Part shown: positions 1-6,488 of the stretch, piece by piece
How positions within the stretch are numbered: the stretch's first letter is position 1
Layout: every line of letters starts with the position of its first letter
From: DATAAZ01 sp036259875
GTDB taxonomy: Bacteria > Actinomycetota > Thermoleophilia > Gaiellales > Gaiellaceae
Direction: 5' to 3'
NCBI GenBank assembly: GCA_036259875.1
Contig: DATAAZ010000079.1
Location: 1 to 61,847 of the forward strand
DNA: 61,847 bases
The notes under the pieces: model-generated
What the model saw: only the letters and a program-made list of their open reading frames with translations
Databases searched by the model: none
What the model was told of the DNA's origin: nothing
Translations under genes and position numbers: made by a program

Positions 1-2
1 GG

Positions 3-530
3 GCGCCACGCTCGCTCGTCCTCACGAGGAGCGGGCGCCGATGCGGAGTCCAGATCGGCAGGGCGAGACTCCTCCCGGTCTCCATCAACGGGCTCCTGAC
101 GGCCCGCTGCACCATTCCCGCTGGGACGTTCCTCGTCTTCCCGGTCACCGGCCAGGTATTGAGCGCCGAGAGACCGGAGGGGCTGCTCGCTCGCGTTCGA
201 CGTGATTTCCGAGCGATCGAGGAGGCGAGGCTGACCGTCGACGGGCGTAGCGTGCGGCCGTCCGGACACGTCGTCACGACGCCCGCGTTCCGCGTCAATC
301 TTCCCTCGCCGAACGGGTTCGGGATCCCGCCGGGACCGGAGTGGTTCCTGTCGAAGGACTACTTCGCGATCCTCTCGCCACCCTCACTGGGCGCGCACAC
401 GATTACGACGCTCGGCGTCATCGACCCTCCCGACCGGGCGGAGTTCTCGCTGGGCATGACGTACCGCATAACGGTGCGCCGTGCAGCCGGCGCCGGCCTG
501 ACGGGGAGACTCGACTCGGCGGCGCCCTAG
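3..530 (+). CDS. C-terminal part of a putative secreted protein (cut by window start)
   Basis: The frame is open from the first bases of the window to the TAG at 528-530, so this is the 3' part of a longer gene. A TTG at 159 is the only late start candidate, but the residues before it look coding, with an Arg-Cys-Thr-Ile-Pro-Ala-Gly stretch followed by hydrophobic residues ending in FPV. That pattern resembles uncharacterised exported proteins of environmental bacteria that carry a Cys-Thr-[IV]-Pro-Ala-Gly-x-x-x-Phe-Phe-Pro motif; this resemblance is recalled, not searched. No catalytic motif is visible and the function is unknown. A terminator-like hairpin follows at 607-631. Confidence 0.5.
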   Translation, partial: APRSLVLTRSGRRCGVQIGRARLLPVSINGLLTARCTIPAGTFLVFPVTGQVLSAERPEGLLARVRRDFRAIEEARLTVDGRSVRPSGHVVTTPAFRVNLPSPNGFGIPPGPEWFLSKDYFAILSPPSLGAHTITTLGVIDPPDRAEFSLGMTYRITVRRAAGAGLTGRLDSAAP

Positions 531-606
531 CGCCTGCGCAGCTCGGCGGGGGCGACGTGGAGGATCGATCGATTCACCGTAGATACACCGTGACCGGGAA
601 AAGGCG

Positions 607-631
607 AGAGGGGGCCGCACCGGCCCCCTCT
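607..631. terminator. Hairpin terminator between convergent genes
   Basis: A perfect 9-bp GC-rich stem (GAGGGGGCC with GGCCCCCTC, loop GCACC) extends by one A-T pair and is followed by a short pyrimidine-rich tract. It lies between the end of the plus-strand secreted-protein gene and the end of the minus-strand HNH gene, so it could serve both. Confidence 0.6.
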
Positions 632-671
632 TCGTCTCGTCTCGGGGCACGAACAGCATTCCCCGGCGCCG

Positions 672-938
672 TCACCACTCACGCGAGAACCGCCGCTTGA
701 CGTTCCTCGGTGCCGCCCGGTTGCAGTAGACGTGCTCCGGGCCGGTGTAGAACGTCCGGTCATCGGAGTGGCCGAGGTCCCAGGCGTCGCTGGGGAAGAT
801 CGGCTGCTGGCACCGGGCGCATGCGACGCCGCCAGCCGCGACGAGCCTTTCCCACTTCCGGCGTAGCGCCTTCTGCAGACGCCCGTAGCCGTGCGCGACG
901 GTCTTACCGCGCGAAGGCATGGCTTTCTGCCCGATCAC
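672..938 (-). CDS. Small HNH-type nuclease, phage-like
   Basis: This 88-residue protein has a CxxC pair (CARC) near residue 41, then an Asp-Leu-Gly-His segment followed by acidic residues, and a C-terminal Gly-Pro-Glu-His-x-x-Cys-Asn-Arg-Ala segment. The combination fits the short HNH endonucleases common in actinobacterial phages, in which the cysteines hold a structural zinc and the histidines and Asn form the metal-dependent active site. The start is GTG at 938; an in-frame ATG at 920 is an alternative. Its neighbours (excisionase-like HTH, coiled-coil protein) support a prophage or mobile-element origin. The family call rests on motif order only. Confidence 0.6.
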   Translation of the reverse strand: MIGQKAMPSRGKTVAHGYGRLQKALRRKWERLVAAGGVACARCQQPIFPSDAWDLGHSDDRTFYTGPEHVYCNRAAPRNVKRRFSREW

Positions 939-1062
939 CCGCCATCAGGGGAGAAAGCGCGGGTCTGTCGCGAACCGGGGAGAGAAACGGCGACTGCGCG
1001 AGGGGTCACGGGCCGACCCTGAAAAAACGGACGGCCGGGTCTCACGCTCGTCGCTCGCGAGC

Positions 1063-1737
1063 TCACGTCTCGAGCGTCGCGTAGGCGCGCACCGGAAACG
1101 TCCCCATCCCCCTCACCTTCACCGGCACGGCGCTGAACCGAAAGCCGTCCCCAGGCAGCGGCCCGAGGTCGGCAAGGTGCTCGCAAATGGGGACGCCGGC
1201 GCCGAGCAGGACCGAGTGAACCGGCGGTTCGCCACGTTCGGGCGTGTCATCGATGTTGAGGGAATCGATCCCGACGAGTAACGCGCCCGCCTCGACCAGG
1301 TGCTCGGCAGCGGCCTCGGTCAGAAAAGGGTGGCCGGAGAGATAGGCCGGCGTTCGTCAGTGGCGATGCCAACCCGTCCGAACGAGCACCGCACGACCTC
1401 CGAGATCCCGATCGGCGAACGCCTCGACGCCGATCGCGCGGCCTTCGGGTGGCGCGTCGACGACAACCGCGTCCAGGTCGGCGAGGCTGGCGAGAGGGAG
1501 CTCTGCAAGATCGACCCCGTCGGCGTAGCGGTGGAAGGGGCTGTCGACGTACGTGCCCGTGTTTGCGCAGATCGTGACGACGCCAATCTGGAACTCCGTG
1601 CCCGGCGCGTAGATGTTGCGGCTTTCCTCCCGTGTGAGGTAATCGCAGACGATCGGGCCCGGGAGCCCCGGATAGGTCGCCATCCCGTCCTCGACGACGT
1701 GGCTCAGGTCGATTCGTGTGCGGCCGTCCCGGGTCAT
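1063..1737 (-). pseudogene. Cyclase-family (kynurenine formamidase-like) gene interrupted by TGA
   Basis: Reading from ATG 1737, the first 126 codons match the cyclase/formamidase family (PF04199 type): an opening Asp-Leu-Ser-His strand and a metal-site region reading NTGTYVDSPFH, a variant of HxGTHxDxPxH. Codon 127 is TGA at 1357-1359, where the family usually has Trp. The same frame then continues for about 97 codons with typical C-terminal sequence (LVGIDSLNIDDT, VKVRGMGTFPVRAYA) to a second TGA at 1063-1065. A one-base TGG to TGA change explains this without any indel. In-frame starts further upstream (1830, 1866) exist but would add a low-similarity extension. Probably a recent nonsense allele, or a base-call error. 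Confidence 0.75.
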
Positions 1738-1881
1738 GCGTGCTCGGTGATGCTGAAACAAGTATGAGGCCGCTTCTCGAGCTTCTTCGGCGGCTGCGGC
1801 GACGGAAGCGTTCGTCACGGGCTTTGGCATCGTCCGCTCGATGATCGGCGGGTCCCTGAAACCCACTGCTCCCTCCGGTCC

Positions 1882-2833
1882 TCAGTCGCCCCAGATCCGC
1901 TTGCGGGCCTGCTCCGTGTAGCGCTTGGCCCGCTCGGCCTGAAGCTTCTGCTCCTCGCTGCCGCTCCACGCCGCGGGGAACTCGGGGCCGACGAAGTCGG
2001 GTTCGCCTTGCTGCCAGGTCGCCTCGCGTCCCATCAGCCTCGCCGTCGTCGTTCCGCGGAGCGCCGCGGCCTGGTCCTGGGTTGCGACCTCCGGGAGAAT
2101 CTCGGCATCGGCGCGAAGCAGGGCGAGGACGCCTGCGAGCGGGACGACCGTCTTCAGGCCAAGCGTCGGCTTGACGGGCTTGCGAAGGCCGGTGGCGAGC
2201 CGTGGCCAGGCGGGGAAGACATGCGCGAGGTCTGACGGGTAGAGCGCTGCCGAGAGCGCCGCCTCGAGCGACTCGACAAGCTCCTCTCGCGCCCGCTCGT
2301 ACGCGTCGAGCGCGTCCATGACGCGGCCGTGTGCCTCGCGGGTTGCCTTGTCGGCCTCGCGGACGAGGCGCTTGCGGTGGCGCTCGACGTAGGCGGCCTT
2401 GTCCGCGTAGACGCGCTCGATCGCCTGATTCGCAGCGTCGCAGTCGGCTCGCCGCTCCTCGATCTCGCGCTCGAGCGCAGGAGCGGTCGGCTCCGGGCGA
2501 GGCCGCTTCCCGTCCTCGAGCTGGCAGGCGGTCAGGGCGTCGCGGTCCGCCTCCGTCGCCTCGCGGAGGCGCTGCTCGAGCCGCTCGAGCTCCTCGTTCG
2601 GGGAGGCAACGCGCTGCGTGAGCTCCCGTGCGCGCTCGTCGAACGCGGACGTCGGCCCAGCGGTTGCGGCGCGGCGAGAAGCGCCGGTAGACCGGCGACT
2701 CGTCTCGCGGCGGCGCCGTCGGCCTGGGTCGCGGAACCAGGTGCGCCGGGATTTCGTACGCGGCCGGCTTCGCCGGAATCGAGAGCCATTCGCCGTCGCC
2801 CCGGTCACGCGTCGGCCTGTTCTCGTCGCTCAT
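1882..2833 (-). CDS. Coiled-coil protein of phage-like cassette, apparent frameshift near the N-terminus
   Basis: The start is well fixed: ATG 2831-2833 overlaps the stop of the upstream excisionase-like gene (ATGA) and has an AAGGAGG ribosome-binding site. The first 65 or so residues (a Pro/Arg-rich leader ending near WADVR) lie in this frame. The long Glu/Arg-rich coiled coil that follows (FDERARELTQRV onward, to position 1882) lies in another frame, and the change falls at about 2640-2670. Continuing in the start frame gives only Arg/Ala-rich nonsense. After frame correction the product is about 315 residues with a charged helical centre and no recognised catalytic domain. It could be a phage structural or scaffold-type protein. 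The lesion may be real or a sequencing error. Confidence 0.5.
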
Positions 2834-3093
2834 GCGGCCTCCTTGTCTCCCCCGCCGTGCAGCCGCGAGTCGACTCTCGGCCCAGCCGGTCCGCGGCGCA
2901 CAGGCGGGGGTTCGCTCGGGCGAGCGAACTCGGTCAGGACGCTTGTGGGGATGCGGATGGCACCGTGCTCGCTCAGGCGAACGACCGGGAGCGAGCCGTC
3001 CCAGACGCGGCGGTAGACGGTTGCCTCGCTCAAGCCGAGCGTCTGCGCGACCTCGGCGACGCAGAGGTAAGCAGGGGCGTCAGACGTGGTCAT
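2830..3093 (-). CDS. Excisionase/MerR-type helix-turn-helix DNA-binding protein
   Basis: This 87-residue protein opens with YLCVAEVAQTLGLSEATVYRR, the HTH_17 pattern used by excisionases and BldC-type regulators, followed by a wing-like strand and a Pro/Arg-rich tail. It probably binds DNA as a small accessory factor for a mobile element or as a local repressor. It overlaps the coiled-coil gene by 3 bases (ATGA), so the two are translationally coupled. It starts at ATG 3093. The 60-base spacer to the divergent gene at 3155 is AT-richer than its surroundings and presumably holds both promoters. No integrase is visible in the window. Confidence 0.7.
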   Translation of the reverse strand: MTTSDAPAYLCVAEVAQTLGLSEATVYRRVWDGSLPVVRLSEHGAIRIPTSVLTEFARPSEPPPVRRGPAGPRVDSRLHGGGDKEAA

Positions 3094-3154
3094 CTATCAG
3101 CAAATCTTATTCGAGAGGTACGACGATATAGGCTTTCGCTAATAGTTCGCGACG

Positions 3155-3346
3155 GTGCCGAAGCAATCGGCGAGCCCGGATCCGTGGCGCGACTGCGAGG
3201 CGTGCGGGTGGCGGAACTATCCCGTCGCGAACGAGAACCCGGTACGGGCGTCGGTGTTCACCATCACGACGTGGACGCCGGCCGAGCGCTGCGGCGGCTG
3301 CGGCGAGCCGCTACGCGTCGAGCTCGAAGGGGCGCTGTCAGACTAA
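3155..3346 (+). CDS. Small two-CxxC (zinc-ribbon-like) protein
   Basis: A 63-residue product from GTG 3155 with two CxxC pairs, CEAC near residue 14 and CGGC near residue 47, spaced as in a zinc ribbon. No known family is recognised. It is divergent from the excisionase-like gene and is followed after 5 bases by the small membrane-protein gene, so it may be the first gene of a two-gene unit. The role is unknown; its size and neighbours suggest a phage or mobile-element accessory gene. Confidence 0.45.
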   Translation: MPKQSASPDPWRDCEACGWRNYPVANENPVRASVFTITTWTPAERCGGCGEPLRVELEGALSD

Positions 3347-3351
3347 GGGCG

Positions 3352-3603
3352 TTGCTCACAGCCTTCGGGGTCAGCGCCCTCGCGTTCATGATGGTCATGT
3401 ACGCCCTTGAACCCCGGCACAACGGGTTCGTTCTCGCGTTCGCCTGTGGATGTGGCCTCGCAAGCCTCTACGGGTTCATTTCCGGGGCGTGGCCGTTCGG
3501 CGTAGTCGAGGCGATCTGGACGCTGGTCGCTCTGCGCCGTTTCGCCAATCGAAACGCCAAAACCCTCCTAGGCGTCGAGCTCGACCGGCTCGAGTCGAAG
3601 TAG
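3352..3603 (+). CDS. Small membrane protein with two to three hydrophobic segments
   Basis: From TTG 3352 the product is 83 residues with hydrophobic stretches at about residues 4-18, 25-43 and 48-62, then a basic tail. A Ser-Gly-Ala-Trp-Pro-Phe-Gly-Val-Val-Glu motif precedes the last segment; I recall this in short uncharacterised actinobacterial membrane proteins. The TTG start is chosen because it retains the first helix and lies just after the upstream stop; ATG at 3388 is possible but would cut that helix. The last 12 codons run antisense across the end of the small-gene remnant at 3568-3723, so the native C-terminus may have been altered. Function unknown. Confidence 0.5.
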   Translation: MLTAFGVSALAFMMVMYALEPRHNGFVLAFACGCGLASLYGFISGAWPFGVVEAIWTLVALRRFANRNAKTLLGVELDRLESK

Positions 3604-3723
3604 CTCGGCTAGCTCTCGTTCGTCGGCGCGGACATCCTCGCGGAAGCGCTCGGCCTGCTCGCGGCGGACGAAGAACAGCGACTCCAAACCCGTCGAGGCG
3701 TTCGCCGTAAGCGCGCACCATAG
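3568..3723 (-). pseudogene. Remnant 1 of a small repeated gene family (C-terminal part)
   Basis: The minus-strand frame ending at TAG 3568-3570 reads as a small helical protein with FFVRREQAERFREDV and a terminal LEPVELDA. It lacks a proper start: a TTG inside the frame is the only candidate. The same pattern (FIHREDAERFLETV ... PVELDA) occurs in the remnant at 5564-5719. The match covers about 45 residues by eye. It overlaps the 3' end of the membrane-protein gene on the other strand. Confidence 0.5.
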
Positions 3724-3758
3724 GGCGCCTAGGAGGGATGGCGATTATCGGCTACTTG

Positions 3759-4043
3759 CTAGTAGCGCCTGATGATGTTGTGGACCTCGAAGACTTCCGG
3801 GTGACCCGAATGTTCGAGCGCAACGTCAGCCAGAAGCGGCATGACGCGTTTGCTGAACGCCTCCAACTGCTCCTGCGAGTCCCACACTTCGCTCACTAGC
3901 AGCCGACCGTCCGAATGAAAGGCGACGTGATAGTCAAATCCGTCCGCAGGCAGTTCGCGGGACTCCTGTAGGCGGCGTACGACTTCGTCGTACTGCTCGA
4001 TGGTCGAAGAGGGCACGGGCGCGTAGCGGACAACGATGCTCAT
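3759..4043 (-). CDS. Antibiotic-biosynthesis-monooxygenase-like (dimeric alpha/beta barrel) protein
   Basis: The ATG at 4043 has a good GGAGG site five bases upstream; the longer frame to 4199 is rejected as a start. The 94-residue product begins with MSIVVRYAPV and contains an ADGFDYHVAF strand, an LLVSEVWDSQEQLEAF segment and a terminal EVHNIIRRY. This is the single-domain ferredoxin-like fold of the ABM/EthD-like superfamily, which forms dimeric barrels. Such proteins act as cofactor-free monooxygenases, degrade haem or are uncharacterised, and no substrate can be named here. The gene stands alone, with a palindrome 50 bases upstream. Confidence 0.6.
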   Translation of the reverse strand: MSIVVRYAPVPSSTIEQYDEVVRRLQESRELPADGFDYHVAFHSDGRLLVSEVWDSQEQLEAFSKRVMPLLADVALEHSGHPEVFEVHNIIRRY

Positions 4044-4091
4044 CTCGACCTCCGTGTTCGGGACGCCGACCCTACTTCCGTAATCCAACAA

Positions 4092-4149
4092 GCGGGAGGG
4101 GTCAGCTCCGCGCACGAAAGAAAGCGGCGTAATTGGACTGACCCCTCTC
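4092..4149. repeat. REP-like interrupted palindrome
   Basis: Arms GAGGGGTCAG (4096-4105) and CTGACCCCTC (4138-4147) are perfect inverted repeats around a 32-base centre, with partial pairing beyond. The GGGGTCAG...CTGACCCC type of arm is characteristic of intergenic REP elements mobilised by REP-associated tyrosine transposases. That is family knowledge; no transposase gene is seen here. It lies in the spacer upstream of the ABM-like gene. Confidence 0.55.
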
Positions 4150-4281
4150 TTCCACGGCAGGCCGCGAGGAAATCCGTTCATGTGGGGGGTCATTTCCATC
4201 TCACTGGAGGGTGCCTTCGCCTCGGTGCCCGCTAGAAGGTGTACGGACCCCGTTCGCTGCGGCCGAACGCGTGGGCCGTCC

Positions 4282-4325
4282 GTAGGAGCCCAGCGGTTTC
4301 AGACCCCAGCCGCTCGGGCTCCTAC
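4282..4325. repeat. Long hairpin, 15-bp stem
   Basis: GTAGGAGCCC (4282-4291) pairs perfectly with GGGCTCCTAC (4316-4325). The adjacent AGCGG (4292-4296) pairs with CCGCT (4310-4314), leaving one unpaired C and a 13-base loop. No T-run follows. It stands in the 330-base gene-free stretch between the ABM-like gene and the broken HNH gene and could be a terminator for the latter or a small mobile repeat. Between it and the REP-like palindrome nothing else is recognisable. Confidence 0.5.
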
Positions 4326-4376
4326 CTATTGGGGTAAGGGGTGAAGATCCTATGAGCATCGGCGGGAACCGCCCGC

Positions 4377-4690
4377 CTAAGGCCGTAGCTCGGTGCCGCG
4401 GCGGGAGTTGCAACGCCACAGCACACGGAGGATTCTGAGCGGATCGCCCCTAGCGCAGGTGGTACGACGTGGTCGCCCGTCAGCGGGTTGTCACGCGAAC
4501 CCGGATGGCCGCATACCGAACACCAAGGCTGCGCTGCGATCGCCGCCTTCGCTCGCCGCTGGTGGTCGGCACCGTAGCCGCGCTCGGTCGTCGTACCGCG
4601 CCGACCATCCCGCTTCGCCTGGCACCTCAAGCAGCGGCTGCCGGAGCGCGTCAGCTGGGCGCAGTCGAGGCACGGACGTGTGCAGAAAAA
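4377..4690 (-). pseudogene. HNH endonuclease gene with frameshift
   Basis: The reading starts near 4690 with Cys-rich sequence (CLDCAQLTRSGSRC), then ERGYGADHQRR, then WCSVCGHPG and a catalytic-type GDHVVPPALG. This is the order of short phage HNH endonucleases. Inside the GGGG run at about 4458 the frame must shift by one base to continue as GDPLRILRVLWRCNSRRGTELRP to TAG 4377-4379. Without the shift the product ends in unrelated residues. The second Cys pair is also degraded (WRCN instead of CxxCN), so the nuclease is probably inactive even after correction. No clear start codon is visible. The 5' end runs into remnant A of the small repeated gene. Confidence 0.6.
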
Positions 4691-4699
4691 CCCTCGTTC

Positions 4700-4766
4700 C
4701 GTTCTGCCTGCTGCCTGCCCGATCGCCCTTCTCCGTCTCCTCAGTGACGACGGCGTAGACGAGCAC
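4700..4766 (-). pseudogene. Remnant A of the small repeated gene family (start only)
   Basis: GTG 4764-4766 opens a frame reading Leu-Val-Tyr-Ala-Val-Val, which matches the opening of remnant B (ATG at 6294) and of remnant C (a GTA at the start position, 5719). After about 20 codons the similarity is lost and the sequence merges with the 5' part of the broken HNH gene. The conserved 43-base leader (4792-4834) lies just upstream. Confidence 0.45.
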
Positions 4767-4791
4767 CGCGAGGGAAATTGGTCCCGCTTTT

Positions 4792-4834
4792 GGTACCGAT
4801 CTGAAAGAACGTCAGCGCACCTGAGCGAACGGAA
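4792..4834 (-). repeat. Leader repeat, copy A
   Basis: Forty-three bases beginning GGTACCGATCTG on the plus strand agree at 39 positions with 6317-6359. On the minus strand it precedes the Leu-Val-Tyr-Ala-Val start of a small gene remnant by about 25 bases, so it probably contained that gene's promoter or translation signals. Confidence 0.6.
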
Positions 4835-5014
4835 ACCTAGGAAACAAGCGGAAAGGGCGCCGCGTGGACGCCCCTTCCGAGGACCAGCTCTTCTAAAAAA
4901 CCGCCTAACCGTGCGGGTTTGCGGCTAGTTGGTACGACGTTTTGGTGCGGGTTCAGGACCAAGCAGCGGGGTGCTCGACCTGAGGTAAGAAAACCGCGGG
5001 CTCGGGGGCGCGAT

Positions 5015-5410
5015 CTACGTGCTGGTTCCGTACTCGACTACGCCGACGATGTTGCCGTCGGGATCCTTGAACCAGGCTCCCCCGATACCAGCGACCCGCG
5101 CGATACCGTTCTCTGTCTTGAGCTCCCCCATGTCGTACTCTTCGAACGTCACACCGCGCCCTCGCAGGTCCTCCACCGCCGTTTCGATGTCGTCGACCGC
5201 GAAGCCCATGAGCGTGTGCCTGCTCTCTCCAGCGCCGACGCTTTCGTAGAGGGCGAGCGTCCCGTTTCCGGCGCTTAGGCGCGCCATCGGCCTTTGCGGA
5301 AGATCCCACCGCTCGAGCAGCTGCAGGCCGACTGTGTCGACGTAGTACGAGAGAGCTGCGTTGGGGTCCGAGACCGGGATCGCTGCCTCCGGTCGAGCAT
5401 TCGCGACCAT
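5015..5410 (-). CDS. VOC-family (glyoxalase/bleomycin-resistance fold) protein
   Basis: The product is about 131 residues. AAIPVSDPNAALSYY opens a beta-alpha unit, LLERWDL and LALYESVG give the first half, and the second half ends with GAWFKDPDGNIVGVVEYG, the typical VOC metal-side ending. These proteins form paired beta-alpha-beta-beta-beta modules that bind a metal and serve as glyoxalases, dioxygenases or resistance proteins; the substrate is not predictable. ATG 5410 is preferred because AAGGAGG ends three bases before it; ATG 5413 directly abuts the site. Not obviously in an operon. It is intact amid decayed neighbours. Confidence 0.75.
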   Translation of the reverse strand: MVANARPEAAIPVSDPNAALSYYVDTVGLQLLERWDLPQRPMARLSAGNGTLALYESVGAGESRHTLMGFAVDDIETAVEDLRGRGVTFEEYDMGELKTENGIARVAGIGGAWFKDPDGNIVGVVEYGTST

Positions 5411-5563
5411 CATCCTCCTTGTGCCGGTTGACGTCGGCCTTCGCAAGCGCAGCCGCGAAAGGCAAGGGCCCTAGCCGATTGTTGGCGCTTCGCGCCGAAG
5501 GTGGCCGGCGCAACATCCTGACGCAGCGGGCCGCCCGCGCTTCTGATCCCATCTGCCGGACCA

Positions 5564-5719
5564 CTACCCGTCGTGCGCGTCGAGCTCGACCGGCTCACGC
5601 CGAAGCCGGTTCGCTCGGGATCGTCATCGTGGACGGTCTCGAGGAAGCGCTCGGCATCCTCGCGGTGGATAAAGAGCTCGACGGCCTTCCCCGTCGCAGA
5701 CGACGGCACAGACGAGTAC
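5564..5719 (-). pseudogene. Remnant C of the small repeated gene family (nearly full length, two frameshifts)
   Basis: A GTA stands where GTG would start the gene. The following codons give Leu-Val-Cys-Ala-Val-Val-Cys-Asp-Gly, and after a one-base shift near 5690 the reading continues VELFIHREDAERFLETVHDDDPER. A second shift near 5590 is needed to end as PVELDAHDG at TAG 5564-5566. The corrected product would be about 50 residues and resembles remnant 1. The bases before the start (CCTCGCGGT) match those before remnant A. This copy gives the best view of the intact gene. Confidence 0.5.
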
Positions 5720-5729
5720 CGCGAGGAAC

Positions 5730-6173
5730 CTAGACGGCGGACGCTCTGGATGCCCCGCTGACGGAGGCGCCGCGGAGAACGACGGACGTGTCGGCCCTCA
5801 AGAGATTCGGGATGTCCGACTTTGCGTCCGCTTCTCGGGCAATCGCGCTCAGCTCATCAGGCGACGCGTCGCCTGCGAGCTCAATCGCGTACGAGATTCC
5901 CTTTGACTTGGGAGCAACGTCGTCAAACTCGCCGTCAACGACGACGCGACACTCACGGAGCTTGACATTCCGCGCCGCTGCGAGCTGGAAGAGCGTGTTG
6001 AACACGCACCCAGCGATCGCGAGGTGGAACAGGTGTCCGCCGCTCAGCCTCTCAACGCAGATCTCGGCTCCGTCAGCAAGGTGGTGAGAAACGACGAAGC
6101 CACTCGGGTCGACCCGGTGCGCGGAGTCATCGCCCGGGGCGACAGTGCTGATCTCGGCGGCGTAGCCACCCAA
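5730..6173 (-). CDS. OsmC/Ohr-like protein
   Basis: The frame reads GYAAEIST, then an RLSGGHLFHLAIAGCVFN helix containing the characteristic buried cysteine, then REC and RVVVDGEFD strands and a C-terminal helix-strand unit. This is the OsmC-like fold, whose members reduce organic hydroperoxides with a cysteine pair. The second cysteine may be that in LRECRVV, but the spacing was not checked against a model. The start is uncertain: TTG 6173 is used, TTG 6290 gives a long Arg-rich extension, and a plausible ATG at 6253 lies in another frame, so a small lesion near 6185 is possible. It ends at TAG 5730-5732. Confidence 0.6.
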   Translation of the reverse strand: MGGYAAEISTVAPGDDSAHRVDPSGFVVSHHLADGAEICVERLSGGHLFHLAIAGCVFNTLFQLAAARNVKLRECRVVVDGEFDDVAPKSKGISYAIELAGDASPDELSAIAREADAKSDIPNLLRADTSVVLRGASVSGASRASAV

Positions 6174-6249
6174 CTGGCGAACTCCGCCACGCGGACTTCG
6201 GGGCGAGACTGTACGCGCTTGTGCGCTTCCGCGCAACCGTGCTCTCGTG

Positions 6250-6294
6250 TCATTGCATTCTGGTCGCGTCGGGCGCCACGGCGTAGACAAGCAT
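6250..6294 (-). pseudogene. Remnant B of the small repeated gene family (15 codons)
   Basis: ATG 6292-6294 starts Met-Leu-Val-Tyr-Ala-Val, as in remnant A, then the frame ends at TGA 6250-6252. The leader repeat (6317-6359) lies 22 bases upstream. It is either a tiny peptide gene or, more likely, a truncated copy. Confidence 0.45.
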
Positions 6295-6316
6295 CCGGGA
6301 ACGTGGTACCGGACTC

Positions 6317-6359
6317 GGTACCGATCTGAGAGAATCTCAGCGCACCTGAGCGAGCGGAA
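6317..6359 (-). repeat. Leader repeat, copy B
   Basis: It matches 4792-4834 at 39 of 43 positions. A second GGTACC occurs a few bases away at 6304-6309. As in copy A, the minus-strand start of a Leu-Val-Tyr-Ala-Val reading frame follows. The conservation of the leader is higher than that of the coding remnants. Confidence 0.6.
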
Positions 6360-6488
6360 GCCGCGGAAAGCGCCTAGCCATCCTCCGGCCCGCCCGCATC
6401 CTGCTTCACGCCATTTCGTATGAGGAAACGAGCGCGAAGTGGCCGACGCTTTGCGGCGAGAGGATGGCTGCCTGCGAGCGCGTCGCCA

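Noticed and set aside
1357..1359. Selenocysteine reading of the TGA in the cyclase-family gene
   Set aside because: The family normally has Trp here, not Cys, and no SECIS-like hairpin follows; a point mutation is simpler.
4201..4419. Short minus-strand frame between the palindromes
   Set aside because: Composition is not protein-like and it crosses both the hairpin at 4282-4325 and the end of the broken HNH gene.
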